A stretch of 64,000 bases of DNA. It comes from Lucinisca nassula. Its lineage: Eukaryota > Mollusca > Bivalvia > Lucinida > Lucinidae. The position numbers and the translations under genes are program-made. The stretch lies in contig OY757026.1 of the NCBI GenBank assembly GCA_963580285.1, positions 85,100,651 to 85,164,650 of the forward strand, read 5' to 3'. This document shows positions 34,765-47,600 of this stretch, in pieces; the stretch's first letter is position 1; the number at the start of each line of letters is the position of its first letter. The notes beneath the pieces are model-generated. The model saw only the letters and a program-made list of their open reading frames with translations, did no database searches and was not told the DNA's origin.

Positions 34765-37700
34765 AGGCCGAGAAAAGTGGCTTAGAAAATTTGATTGAGG
34801 TTACCTGTGGTGGATGCTAAATTCTCATTTTGGTCACTTTAACGTAGACGCATGAAAACGGTGCCAAAACGTGTCCATGCGTGCCAAACAACCTGGGGTA
34901 AAATGGGAGTTGTTTCTGTCAAATAGTTTCGGAGATATAAGGGCCCAAACTTACGGTACTTCGACCTTCTAAGGGCCATAACTCGAAACACAGAGAACGA
35001 AGACAACTCCCATTTTATCCCAGGACACTTGGGTCAAGGGCGCATCATTTGGCAGCAATTATAAGCCGATTCCATCAAGTCACCTTTGCAACATTTAGAC
35101 ACCTTCGGCATATTGTTGTCCCGCCCAAAACTTTAGGCCCTTATAACTCGAGTGTTTGTATGGCGATTAAGCTGAAATTTTGCATGCTGCTAGTACACCT
35201 CAGTGCCTCGAAGAGTGCAAAATTTCATACTGCTACAACACGTATCTTGCGAGTTATAAGCCTTTGAAATTCGAGGAAACTAAACTTTGTGCCTATTTCT
35301 CGGGAAGACGAAATGAGTTGAAGAGGTGCAGTATGCCGCTTTCAAAAGGCATTGATGTCGCCTGCCATCGTGCAAAAACTCGCGAACACTGGGGCACTAG
35401 AAAGTGCCGAAATAAAGGGCTCATTTTTACATTGAGGTCTACGGGAAAACCGAATAAAACGCCGCGGCGCAGCCTAGAGGGCGATAACAATAGCGGTTTT
35501 TTCACCGTTAGTCCTTCTCAATATAATACACCCTCGGGGCAAATTACAGATCGCTGCGTTCAATAGAGGCCGAGAAAAGTGGCTTAGAAAATTTGATTGA
35601 GGTTACCTGTGGTGGATGCTAAATTCTCATTTTGGTCACTTTAACGTAGACGCATGAAAACGGTGCCAATACGTGTCCATGCGTGCCAAACAACCTGGGG
35701 TAAAATGGGAGTTGTTTCTGTCAAATAGTTTCGGAGATATAAGGGCCCAAACTTACGGTACTTTGACCTTCTAAGGGCCATAACTCGAAACACAGAGAAC
35801 GAAGACAACTCCCATTTTATCCCAGGACACTTGGGTCAAGGGCGCATCATTTGGCAGCAATTATAAGCCGATTCCATCAAGTCACCTTTTGCAACATTTA
35901 GACACCTTCGGCATATTGTTGTCCCGCCCAAAACTTTAGGCCCTTATAACTCGAGTGTTTGTATGGCGATTAAGCTGAAATTTTGCATGCTGCTAGTACA
36001 CCTCAGTGCCTCGAAGAGTGCAAAATTTCATACTGCTACAACACGTATCTTGCGAGTTATAAGCCTTTGAAATTCGAGGTAACTAAACTTTGTGCCTATT
36101 TCTCGGGAAGACGAAATAAGTTGAAGAGGTGCAGTATGCCGCTTTCAAAAGGCATTGATGTCGCCTGCCATCGTGCAAAAACTCGCGAACACTGGGGCAC
36201 TAGAAAGTGCCGAAATAAAGGGCTCATTTTTACATTGAGGTCTACGGGAAAACCGAATAAAACGCCGCGGCGCAGCCTAGAGGGCGATAACAATAGCGGT
36301 TTTTTCACCGTTAGTCCTTCTCAATATAATACACCCTCGGGGCAAATTACAGATCGCTGCGTTCAATAGAGGCCGAGAAAAGTGGCTTAGAAAATTTGAT
36401 TGAGGTTACCTGTGGTGAATGCTAAATTCTCATTTTGGTCACTTTAACGTAGACGCATGAAAACGGTGCCAAAACGTGTCCATGCGTGCCAAACAACCTG
36501 GAGTAAAATGGGAGTTGTTTCTGTCAAATAGTTTCGGAGATATAAGGGCCCAAACTTACGGTACTTTGACCTTCTAAGGGCCATAACTCGAAACACAGAG
36601 AACGAAGACAACTCCCATTTTATCCCAGGACACTTGGGTCAAGGGCGCATAAGTTGGCAGCAATTATAAGCCGATTCCATCAAGTCACCTTTTGCAACAT
36701 TTAGACACCTTCGGCATATTGTTGTCCCGCCCAAAACTTTAGGCCCTTATAACTCGAGTGTTTGTATGGCGATTAAGCTGAAATTTTGCATGCTGCTAGT
36801 ACACCTCAGTGCCTCGAAGAGTGCAAAATTTCATACTGCTACAACACGTATCTTGCGAGTTATAAGCCTTTGAAATTCGAGGAAACTAAATTTTGTGCCT
36901 ATTTCTCGGGAAGACGAAATGAGTTGAAGAGGTGCAGTATGCCGCTTTCAAAAGGCATTGATGTCGCCTGCCATCGTGCAAAAACTCGCGAACACTGGGG
37001 CACTAGAAAGTGCCGAAATAAAGGGCTCATTTTTACATTGAGGTCTACGGGAAAACCGAATAAAACGCCGCGGCGCAGCCTAGAGGGCGATAACAATAGC
37101 GGTTTTTTCACCGTTAGTCCTTCTCAATATAATACACCCTCGGGGCAAATTACAGATCGCTGCGTTCAATAGAGGCCGAGAAAAGTGGCTTAGAAAATTT
37201 GATTGAGGTTACCTGTGGTGGATGCTAAATTCTCATTTTGGTCACTTTAACGTAGACGCATGAAAACGGTGCCAAAACGTGTCCATGCGTGCCAAACAAC
37301 CTGGGGTAAAATGGGAGTTGTTTCTGTCAAATAGTTTCGGAGATATAAGGGCCCAAACTTACGGTACTTCGACCTTCTAAGGGCCATAACTCGAAACACA
37401 GAGAACGAAGACAACTCCCATTTTATCCCAGGACACTTGGGTCAAGGGCGCATCATTTGGCAGCAATTATAAGCCGATTCCATCAAGTCACCTTTGCAAC
37501 ATTTAGACACCTTCGGCATATTGTTGTCCCGCCCAAAACTTTAGGCCCTTATAACTCGAGTGTTTGTATGGCGATTAAGCTGAAATTTTGCATGCTGCTA
37601 GTACACCTCAGTGCCTCGAAGAGTGCAAAATTTCATACTGCTACAACACGTATCTTGCGAGTTATAAGCCTTTGAAATTCGAGGAAACTAAACTTTGTGC

Positions 37701-40700
37701 CTATTTCTCGGGAAGACGAAATAAGTTGAAGAGGTGCAGTATGCCGCTTTCAAAAGGCATTGATGTCGCCTGCCATCGTGCAAAAACTCGCGAACACTGG
37801 GGCACTAGAAAGTGCCGAAATAAAGGGCTCATTTTTACATTGAGGTCTACGGGAAAACCGAATAAAACGCCGCGGCGCAGCCTAGAGGGCGATAACAATA
37901 GCGGTTTTTTCACCGTTAGTCCTTCTCAATATAATACACCCTCGGGGCAAATTACAGATCGCTGCGTTCAATAGAGGCCGAGAAAAGTGGCTTAGAAAAT
38001 TTGATTGAGGTTACCTGTGGTGAATGCTAAATTCTCATTTTGGTCACTTTAACGTAGACGCATGAAAACGGTGCCAAAACGTGTCCATGCGTGCCAAACA
38101 ACCTGGAGTAAAATGGGAGTTGTTTCTGTCAAATAGTTTCGGAGATATAAGGGCCCAAACTTACGGTACTTTGACCTTCTAAGGGCCATAACTCGAAACA
38201 CAGAGAACGAAGACAACTCCCATTTTATCCCAGGACACTTGGGTCAAGGGCGCATAAGTTGGCAGCAATTATAAGCCGATTCCATCAAGTCACCTTTTGC
38301 AACATTTAGACACCTTCGGCATATTGTTGTCCCGCCCAAAACTTTAGGCCCTTATAACTCGAGTGTTTGTATGGCGATTAAGCTGAAATTTTGCATGCTG
38401 CTAGTACACCTCAGTGCCTCGAAGAGTGCAAAATTTCATACTGCTACAACACGTATCTTGCGAGTTATAAGCCTTTGAAATTCGAGGAAACTAAATTTTG
38501 TGCCTATTTCTCGGGAAGACGAAATGAGTTGAAGAGGTGCAGTATGCCGCTTTCAAAAGGCATTGATGTCGCCTGCCATCGTGCAAAAACTCGCGAACAC
38601 TGGGGCACTAGAAAGTGCCGAAATAAAGGGCTCATTTTTACATTGAGGTCTACGGGAAAACCGAATAAAACGCCGCGGCGCAGCCTAGAGGGCGATAACA
38701 ATAGCGGTTTTTTCACCGTTAGTCCTTCTCAATATAATACACCCTCGGGGCAAATTACAGATCGCTGCGTTCAATAGAGGCCGAGAAAAGTGGCTTAGAA
38801 AATTTGATTGAGGTTACCTGTGGTGGATGCTAAATTCTCATTTTGGTCACTTTAACGTAGACGCATGAAAACGGTGCCAAAACGTGTCCATGCGTGCCAA
38901 ACAACCTGGGGTAAAATGGGAGTTGTTTCTGTCAAATAGTTTCGGAGATATAAGGGCCCAAACTTACGGTACTTCGACCTTCTAAGGGCCATAACTCGAA
39001 ACACAGAGAACGAAGACAACTCCCATTTTATCCCAGGACACTTGGGTCAAGGGCGCATCATTTGGCAGCAATTATAAGCCGATTCCATCAAGTCACCTTT
39101 GCAACATTTAGACACCTTCGGCATATTGTTGTCCCGCCCAAAACTTTAGGCCCTTATAACTCGAGTGTTTGTATGGCGATTAAGCTGAAATTTTGCATGC
39201 TGCTAGTACACCTCAGTGCCTCGAAGAGTGCAAAATTTCATACTGCTACAACACGTATCTTGCGAGTTATAAGCCTTTGAAATTCGAGGAAACTAAACTT
39301 TGTGCCTATTTCTCGGGAAGACGAAATGAGTTGAAGAGGTGCAGTATGCCGCTTTCAAAAGGCATTGATGTCGCCTGCCATCGTGCAAAAACTCGCGAAC
39401 ACTGGGGCACTAGAAAGTGCCGAAATAAAGGGCTCATTTTTACATTGAGGTCTACGGGAAAACCGAATAAAACGCCGCGGCGCAGCCTAGAGGGCGATAA
39501 CAATAGCGGTTTTTTCACCGTTAGTCCTTCTCAATATAATACACCCTCGGGGCAAATTACAGATCGCTGCGTTCAATAGAGGCCGAGAAAAGTGGCTTAG
39601 AAAATTTGATTGAGGCTACCTGTGGTGGATGCTAAATTCTCATTTTGGTCACTTTAACGTAGACGCATGAAAACGGTGCCAAAACGTGTCCATGCGTGCC
39701 AAACAACCTGGGGTAAAATGGGAGTTGTTTCTGTCAAATAGTTTCGGAGATATAAGGGCCCAAACTTACGGTACTTTGACCTTCTAAGGGCCATAACTCG
39801 AAACACAGAGAACGAAGACAACTCCCATTTTATCCCAGGACACTTGGGTCAAGGGCGCATCATTTGGCAGCAATTATAAGCCGATTCCATCAAGTCACCT
39901 TTTGCAACATTTAGACACCTTCGGCATATTGTTGTCCCGCCCAAAACTTTAGGCCCTTATAACTCGAGTGTTTGTATGGCGATTAAGCTGAAATTTTGCA
40001 TGCTGCTAGTACACCTCAGTGCCTCGAAGAGTGCAAAATTTCATACTGCTACAACACGTATCTTGCGAGTTATAAGCCTTTGAAATTCGAGGAAACTAAA
40101 CTTTGTGCCTATTTCTCGGGAAGACGAAATGAGTTGAAGAGGTGCAGTATGCCGCTTTCAAACGGCATTGATGTCGCCTGCCATCGTGCAAAAACTCGCG
40201 AACACTGGGGCACTAGAAAGTGCCGAAATAAAGGGCTCATTTTTACATTGAGGTCTACGGGAAAACCGAATAAAACGCCGCGGCGCAGCCTAGAGGGCGA
40301 TAACAATAGCGGTTTTTTCACCGTTAGTCCTTCTCAATATAATACACCCTCGGGGCAAATTACAGATCGCTGCGTTCAATAGAGGCCGAGAAAAGTGGCT
40401 TAGAAAATTTGATTGAGGTTACCTGTGGTGGATGCTTAATTCTCATTTTGGTCACTTTAACGTAGACGCATGAAAACGGTGCCAAAACGTGTCCATGCGT
40501 GCCAAACACCCTGGGGTAAAATGGGAGTTGTTTCTGTCAAATAGTTTCGGAGATATAAGGGCCCAAACTTACGGTACTTTGACCTTCTAAGGGCCATAAC
40601 TCGAAACACAGAGAACGAAGACAACTCCCATTTTATCCCAGGACACTTGGGTCAAGGGCGCATCATTTGGCAGCAATTATAAGCCGATTCCATCAAGTCA

Positions 40701-41184
40701 CCTTTGCAACATTTAGACACCTTCGGCATATTGTTGTCCCGCCCAAAACTTTAGGCCCTTATAACTCGAGTGTTTGTATGGCGATTAAGCTGAAATTTTG
40801 CATGCTGCTAGTACACCTCAGTGCCTCGAAGAGTGCAAAATTTCATACTGCTACAACACGTATCTTGCGAGTTATAAGCCTTTGAAATTCGAGGAAACTA
40901 AACTTTGTGCCTATTTCTCGGGAAGACGAAATGAGTTGAAGAGGTGCAGTATGCCGCTTTCAAAAGGCATTGATGTCGCCTGCCATCGTGCAAAAACTCG
41001 CGAACACTGGGGCACTAGAAAGTGCCGAAATAAAGGGCTCATTTTTACATTGAGGTCTACGGGAAAACCGAATAAAACGCCGCGGCGCAGCCTAGAGGGC
41101 GATAACAATAGCGGTTTTTTCACCGTTAGTCCTTCTCAATATAATACACCCTCGGGGCAAATTACAGATCGCTGCGTTCAATAG
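34765..41184 (+). repeat. Units U44-U51, with a dimeric HOR at U45-U48
   Basis: Units start at 34765, 35567, 36370, 37173, 37975, 38778, 39580 and 40383. U45 and U47 share gaaataag for gaaatgag; U46 and U48 share gtgaatgc, tggagtaaa, ataagttgg, TTTT and aaattttg. The two pairs lie 1,605 bp apart. U44, U47 and U49 carry acttcgacc. U50 carries aacggc, and U51 begins with gcttaattc and acaccctgg, the same combination seen after U1 and U5 more than 35 kb upstream. Confidence 0.85.
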
Positions 41185-44100
41185 AGGCCGAGAAAAGTGG
41201 CTTAGAAAATTTGATTGAGGTTACCTGTGGTGGATGCTAAATTCTCATTTTGGTCACATTAACGTAGACGCATGAAAACGGTGCCAAAACGTGTCCATGC
41301 GTGCCAAACAACCTGGGGTAAAATGGGAGTTGTTTCTGTCAAATAGTTTCGGAGATATAAGGGCCCAAACTTACGGTACTTTGACCTTCTAAGGACCATA
41401 ACTCGAAACACAGAGAACGAAGACAACTCCCATTTTATCCCAGGACACTTGGGTCAAGGGCGCATCATTTGGCAGCAATTATAAGCCGATTCCATCAAGT
41501 CACCTTTGCAACATTTAGACACCTTCGGCATATTATTGTCCCACCCAAAACTTTAGGCCCTTATAACTCGAGTGTTTTTATGGCGATTAAGCTGAAATTT
41601 TGCATGCTGCTAGTATACCTCAGTGCCTCGAAGAGTGCAAAATTTCATACTGCTACAACACGTATCTTACGAGTTATAAGCCTTTGAAATTCGAGGAAAC
41701 TAAACTTTGTGCCTATTTCTCGGGAAGACGAAATGAGTTGAAGAGGTGCAGTATGCCGCTTTCAAAAGGCATTGATGTCGCCTGCCATCGTGCAAAAACT
41801 CGCGAACACTGGGGCACTAGAAAGTGCCGAAATAAAGGGCTCATTTTTACATTGAGGTCTACGGGAAAACCGAATAAAACGCCGCGGCGCAGCCTAGAGG
41901 GCGATAACAATAGCGGTTTTTTCACCGTTAGTCCTTCTCAATATAACACACCCTCGGGGCAAATTACAGATCGTTGCGTTCAATAGAGGCCGAGAAAAGT
42001 GGCTTAGAAAATTTGATTGAGGTTACCTGTGGTGGATGCTAAATTCTCATTTTGGTCACTTTAACGTAGACGCATGAAAAAGGTGCCAAAACGTGTCCAT
42101 GCGTGCCAAACAACCTGGGGTAAAATGGGAGTTGTTTCTGTCAAATAGTTTCGGAGATATAAGGGCCCAAACTTACGGTACTTTGACCTTCTAAGGGCCA
42201 TAACTCGAAACACAGAGAACGAAGACAACTCCCATTTTATCCCAGGACACTTGGGTCAAGGGCGCATCATTTGGCAGCAATTATAAGCCGATTCCATCAA
42301 GTCACCTTTGCAACATTTAGACACCTTCGGCATATTGTTGTCCCGCCCAAAACTTTAGGCCCTTATAACTCGAGTGTTTGTATGGCGATTAAGCTGAAAT
42401 TTTGCATGCTGCTAGTACACCTCAGTGCCTCGAAGAGTGCAAAATTTCATACTGCTACAACACGTATCTTGCGAGTTATAAGCCTTTGAAATTCGAGGAA
42501 ACTAAACTTTGTGCCTATTTCTCGGGAAGACGAAATGAGTTGAAGAGGTGCAGTATGCCGCTTTCAAAAGGCATTGATGTCGCCTGCCATCGTGCAAAAA
42601 CTCGCGAACACTGGGGCACTAGAAAGTGCCGAAATAAAGGGCTCATTTTTACATTGAGGTCTACGGGAAAACCGAATAAAACGCCGCGGCGCAGCCTAGA
42701 GGGCGATAACAATAGCGGTTTTTTCACCGTTAGTCCTTCTCAATATAATACACCCTCGGGGCAAATTACAGATCGCTGCGTTCAATAGAGGCCGAGAAAA
42801 GTGGCTTAGAAAATTTGATTGAGGTTACCTGTGGTGGATGCTAAATTCTCATTTTGGTCACATTAACGTAGACGCATGAAAACGGTGCCAAAACGTGTCC
42901 ATGCGTGCCAAACAACCTGGGGTAAAATGGGAGTTGTTTCTGTCAAATAGTTTCGGAGATATAAGGGCCCAAACTTACGGTACTTTGACCTTCTAAGGGC
43001 CATAACTCGAAACACAGAGAACGAAGACAACTCCCATTTTATCCCAGGACACTTGGGTCAAGGGCGCATCATTTGGCAGCAATTATAAGCCGATTCCATC
43101 AAGTCACCTTTGCAACATTTAGACACCTTCGGCATATTATTGTCCCACCCAAAACTTTAGGCCCTTATAACTCGAGTGTTTGTATGGCGATTAAGCTGAA
43201 ATTTTGCATGCTGCTAGTATACCTCAGTGCCTCGAAGAGTGCAAAATTTCAAACTGCTACAACACGTATCTTGCGAGTTATAAGCCTTTGAAATTCGAGG
43301 AAACTAAACTTTGTGCCTATTTCTCGGGAAGACGAAATGAGTTGAAGAGGTGCAGTATGCCGCTTTCAAAAGGCATTGATGTCGCCTGCCATCGTGCAAA
43401 AACTCGCGAACACTGGGGCACTAGAAAGTGCCGAAATAAAGGGCTCATTTTTACATTGAGGTCTACGGGAAAACCGAATAAAACGCCGCGGCGCAGCCTA
43501 GAGGGCGATAACAATAGCGGTTTTTTCACCGTTAGTCCTTCTCAATATAATACACCCTCGGGGCAAATTACAGATCGCTGCGTTCAATAGAGGCCGAGAA
43601 AAGTGGCTTAGAAAATTTGATTGAGGTTACCTGTGGTGGATGCTAAATTCTCATTTTGGTCACTTTAACGTAGACGCATGAAAACGGTGCCAAAACGTGT
43701 CCATGCGTGCCAAACAACCTGGGGTAAAATGGGAGTTGTTTCTGTCAAATAGTTTCGGAGATATAAGGGCCCAAACTTACGGTACTTTGACCTTCTAAGG
43801 GCCATAACTCGAAACACAGAGAACGAAGACAACTCCCATTTTATCCCAGGACACTTGGGTCAAGGGCGCATCATTTGGCAGCAATTATAAGCCGATTCCA
43901 TCAAGTCACCTTTGCAACATTTAGACACCTTCGGCATATTGTTGTCCCGCCCAAAATTTTAGGCCCTTATAACTCGAGTGTTTGTATGGCGATTAAGCTG
44001 AAATTTTGCATGCTGCTAGTACACCTCAGTGCCTCGAGGAGTGCAAAATTTCATACTGCTACAACACGTATCTTGCGAGTTATAAGCCTTTGAAATTCGA

Positions 44101-44392
44101 GGAAACTAAACTTTGTGCCTATTTCTCGGGAAGACGAAATGAGTTGAAGAGGTGCAGTATGCCGCTTTCAAAAGGCATTGATGTCGCCTGCCATCGTGCA
44201 AAAACTCGCGAACACTGGGGCACTAGAAAGTGCCGAAATAAAGGGCTCATTTTTACATTGAGGTCTACGGGAAAACCGAATAAAACGCCGCGGCGCAGCC
44301 TAGAGGGCGATAACAATAGCGGTTTTTTCACCGTTAGTCCTTCTCAATATAATACACCCTCGGGGCAAATTACAGATCGCTGCGTTCAATAG
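41185..44392 (+). repeat. Units U52-U55, dimeric pattern
   Basis: Units start at 41185, 41987, 42789 and 43591. U52 and U54 share cacattaac, tattattgtcccaccc and gtatacc, 1,604 bp apart, with a near-consensus U53 between. U55 carries aaaatttta and cgaggagtg but not the gccattgtgc or ggttatttc of U42, so it looks like a recombinant between that type and the consensus. U52 has several private changes, including gtttttatgg, cttacgag and atcgttgcg. Confidence 0.82.
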
Positions 44393-47300
44393 AGGCCGAG
44401 AAAAGTGGCTTAGAAAATTTGATTGAGGTTACCTGTGGTGGATGCTAAATTCTCATTTTGGTCACTTTAACGTAGACGCATGAAAACGGTGCCAAAACGT
44501 GTCCATGCGTGCCAAACAACCTGGGGTAAAATGGGAGTTGTTTCTGTCAAATAGTTTCGGAGATATAAGGGCCCAAACTTACGGTACTTTGACCTTCTAA
44601 GGGCCATAACTCGAAACACAGAGAACGAAGACAACTCCCATTTTATCCCAGGACACTTGGGTCAAGGGCGCATCATTTGGCAGCAATTATAAGCCGATTC
44701 CATCAAGTCACCTTTGCAACATTTAGACACCTTCGGCATATTGTTGTCCCGCCCAAAATTTTAGGCCCTTATAACTCGAGTGTTTGTATGGCGATTAAGC
44801 TGAAATTTTGCATGCTGCTAGTACACCTCAGTGCCTCGATGAGTGTAAAATTTCATACTGCTACAACTCGTATCTTGCGAGTTATAAGCCTTTGAAATTC
44901 GAGGAAACTAAACTTTGTGCCTATTTCTCGGGAAGACGAAATGAGTTGAAGAGGTGCAGTATGCCGCTTTCAAAAGGCATTGATGTCGCCTGCCATTGTG
45001 CAAATACTCGCGAACACTGGGGCACTAGAAAGTGCCGAAATAAAGGGCTCATTTTTACATTGAGGTCTACGGGAAAACCGAATAAAACGCCGCGGCGCAG
45101 CCTAGAGGGCGATAACAATAGCGGTTATTTCACCGTTAGTCCTTCTCAATATAATACACCCTCGGGGCAAATTACAGATCGCTGCGTTCAATAGAGGCCG
45201 AGAAAAGTGGCTTAGAAAATTTGATTGAGGTTACCTGTGGTGGATGCTAAATTCTCATTTTGGTCACTTTAACGTAGACGCATGAAAACGGTGCCAAAAC
45301 GTGTCCATGCGTGCCAAACAACCTGGGGTAAAATGGGAGTTGTTTCTGTCAAATAGTTTCGGAGATATAAGGGCCCAAACTTACGGTACTTTGACCTTCT
45401 AAGGGCCATAACTCGAAACACAGAGAACGAAGACAACTCCCATTTTATCCCAGGACACTTGGGTCAAGGGCGCATCATTTGGCAGCAATTATAAGCCGAT
45501 TCCATCAAGTCACCTTTGCAACATTTAGACACCTTCGGCATATTATTGTCCCACCCAAAACTTTAGGCCCTTATAACTCGAGTGTTTGTATGGCGATTAA
45601 GCTGAAATTTTGCATGCTGCTAGTATACCTCAGTGCCTCGAAGAGTGCAAAATTTCATACTGCTACAACACGTATCTTGCGAGTTATAAGCCTTTGAAAT
45701 TCGAGGAAACTAAACTTTGTGCCTATTTCTCGGGAAGACGAAATGAGTTGAAGAGGTGCAGTATGCCGCTTTCAAAAGGCATTGATGTCGCCTGCCATCG
45801 TGCAAAAACTCGCGAACACTGGGGCACTAGAAAGTGCCGAAATAAAGGGCTCATTTTTACATTGAGGTCTACGGGAAAACCGAATAAAACGCCGCGGCGC
45901 AGCCTAGAGGGCGATAACAATAGCGGTTTTTTCACCGTTAGTCCTTCTCAATATAATACACCCTCGGGGCAAATTACAGATCGCTGCGTTCAATAGAGGC
46001 CGAGAAAAGTGGCTTAGAAAATTTGATTGAGGTTACCTGTGGTGGATGCTAAATTCTCATTTTGGTCACTTTAACGTAGACGCATGAAAACGGTGCCAAA
46101 ACGTGTCCATGCGTGCCAAACAACCTGGGGTAAAATGGGAGTTGTTTCTGTCAAATAGTTTCGGAGATATAAGGGCCCAAACTTACGGTACTTTGACCTT
46201 CTAAGGGCCATAACTCGAAACACAGAGAACGAAGACAACTCCCATTTTATCCCAGGACACTTGGGTCAAGGGCGCATCATTTGGCAGCAATTATAAGCCG
46301 ATTCCATCAAGTCACCTTTGCAACATTTAGACACCTTCGGCATATTGTTGTCCCGCCCAAAATTTTAGGCCCTTATAACTCGAGTGTTTGTATGGCGATT
46401 AAGCTGAAATTTTGCATGCTGCTAGTACACCTCAGTGCCTCGAGGAGTGCAAAATTTCATACTGCTACAACACGTATCTTGCGAGTTATAAGCCTTTGAA
46501 ATTCGAGGAAACTAAACTTTGTGCCTATTTCTCGGGAAGACGAAATGAGTTGAAGAGGTGCAGTATGCCGCTTTCAAAAGGCATTGATGTCGCCTGCCAT
46601 TGTGCAAATACTCGCGAACACTGGGGCACTAGAAAGTGCCGAAATAAAGGGCTCATTTTTACATTGAGGTCTACGGGAAAACCGAATAAAACGCCGCGGC
46701 GCAGCCTAGAGGGCGATAACAATAGCGGTTATTTCACCGTTAGTCCTTCTCAATATAATACACCCTCGGGGCAAATTACAGATCGCTGCGTTCAATAGAG
46801 GCCGAGAAAAGTGGCTTAGAAAATTTGATTGAGGTTACCTGTGGTGGATGCTAAATTCTCATTTTGGTCACTTTAACGTAGACGCATGAAAACGGTGCCA
46901 AAACGTGTCCATGCGTGCCAAACAACCTGGGGTAAAATGGGAGTTGTTTCTGTCAAATAGTTTCGGAGATATAAGGGCCCAAACTTACGGTACTTTGACC
47001 TTCTAAGGGCCATAACTCGAAACACAGAGAACGAAGACAACTCCCATTTTATCCCAGGACACTTGGGTCAAGGGCGCATCATTTGGCAGCAATTATAAGC
47101 CGATTCCATCAAGTCACCTTTGCAACATTTAGACACCTTCGGCATATTATTGTCCCACCCAAAACTTTAGGCCCTTATAACTCGAGTGTTTGTATGGCGA
47201 TTAAGCTGAAATTTTGCATGCTGCTAGTATACCTCAGTGCCTCGAAGAGTGCAAAATTTCATACTGCTACAACACGTATCTTGCGAGTTATAAGCCTTTG

Positions 47301-47600
47301 AAATTCGAGGAAACTAAACTTTGTGCCTATTTCTCGGGAAGACGAAATGAGTTGAAGAGGTGCAGTATGCCGCTTTCAAAAGGCATTGATGTCGCCTGCC
47401 ATCGTGCAAAAACTCGCGAACACTGGGGCACTAGAAAGTGCCGAAATAAAGGGCTCATTTTTACATTGAGGTCTACGGGAAAACCGAATAAAACACCGCG
47501 GCGCAGCCTAGAGGGCGATAACAATAGCGGTTTTTTCACCGTTAGTCCTTCTCAATATAATACACCCTCGGGGCAAATTACAGATCGCTGCGTTCAATAG
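44393..47600 (+). repeat. 4-unit block U56-U59, copy 2 of a distant duplication
   Basis: Units start at 44393, 45195, 45997 and 46799 and reproduce U40-U43 in order and in nearly every marker, 12,836 bp downstream (16 units plus four extra T bases in between). Differences seen by eye are G at 44441, C at 44913, G at 47530 and A at 47495 against the first copy. The 12 intervening units do not share this pattern throughout, so this is a separated duplication or a long exchange, not a simple 16-unit tandem repeat. Confidence 0.88.
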
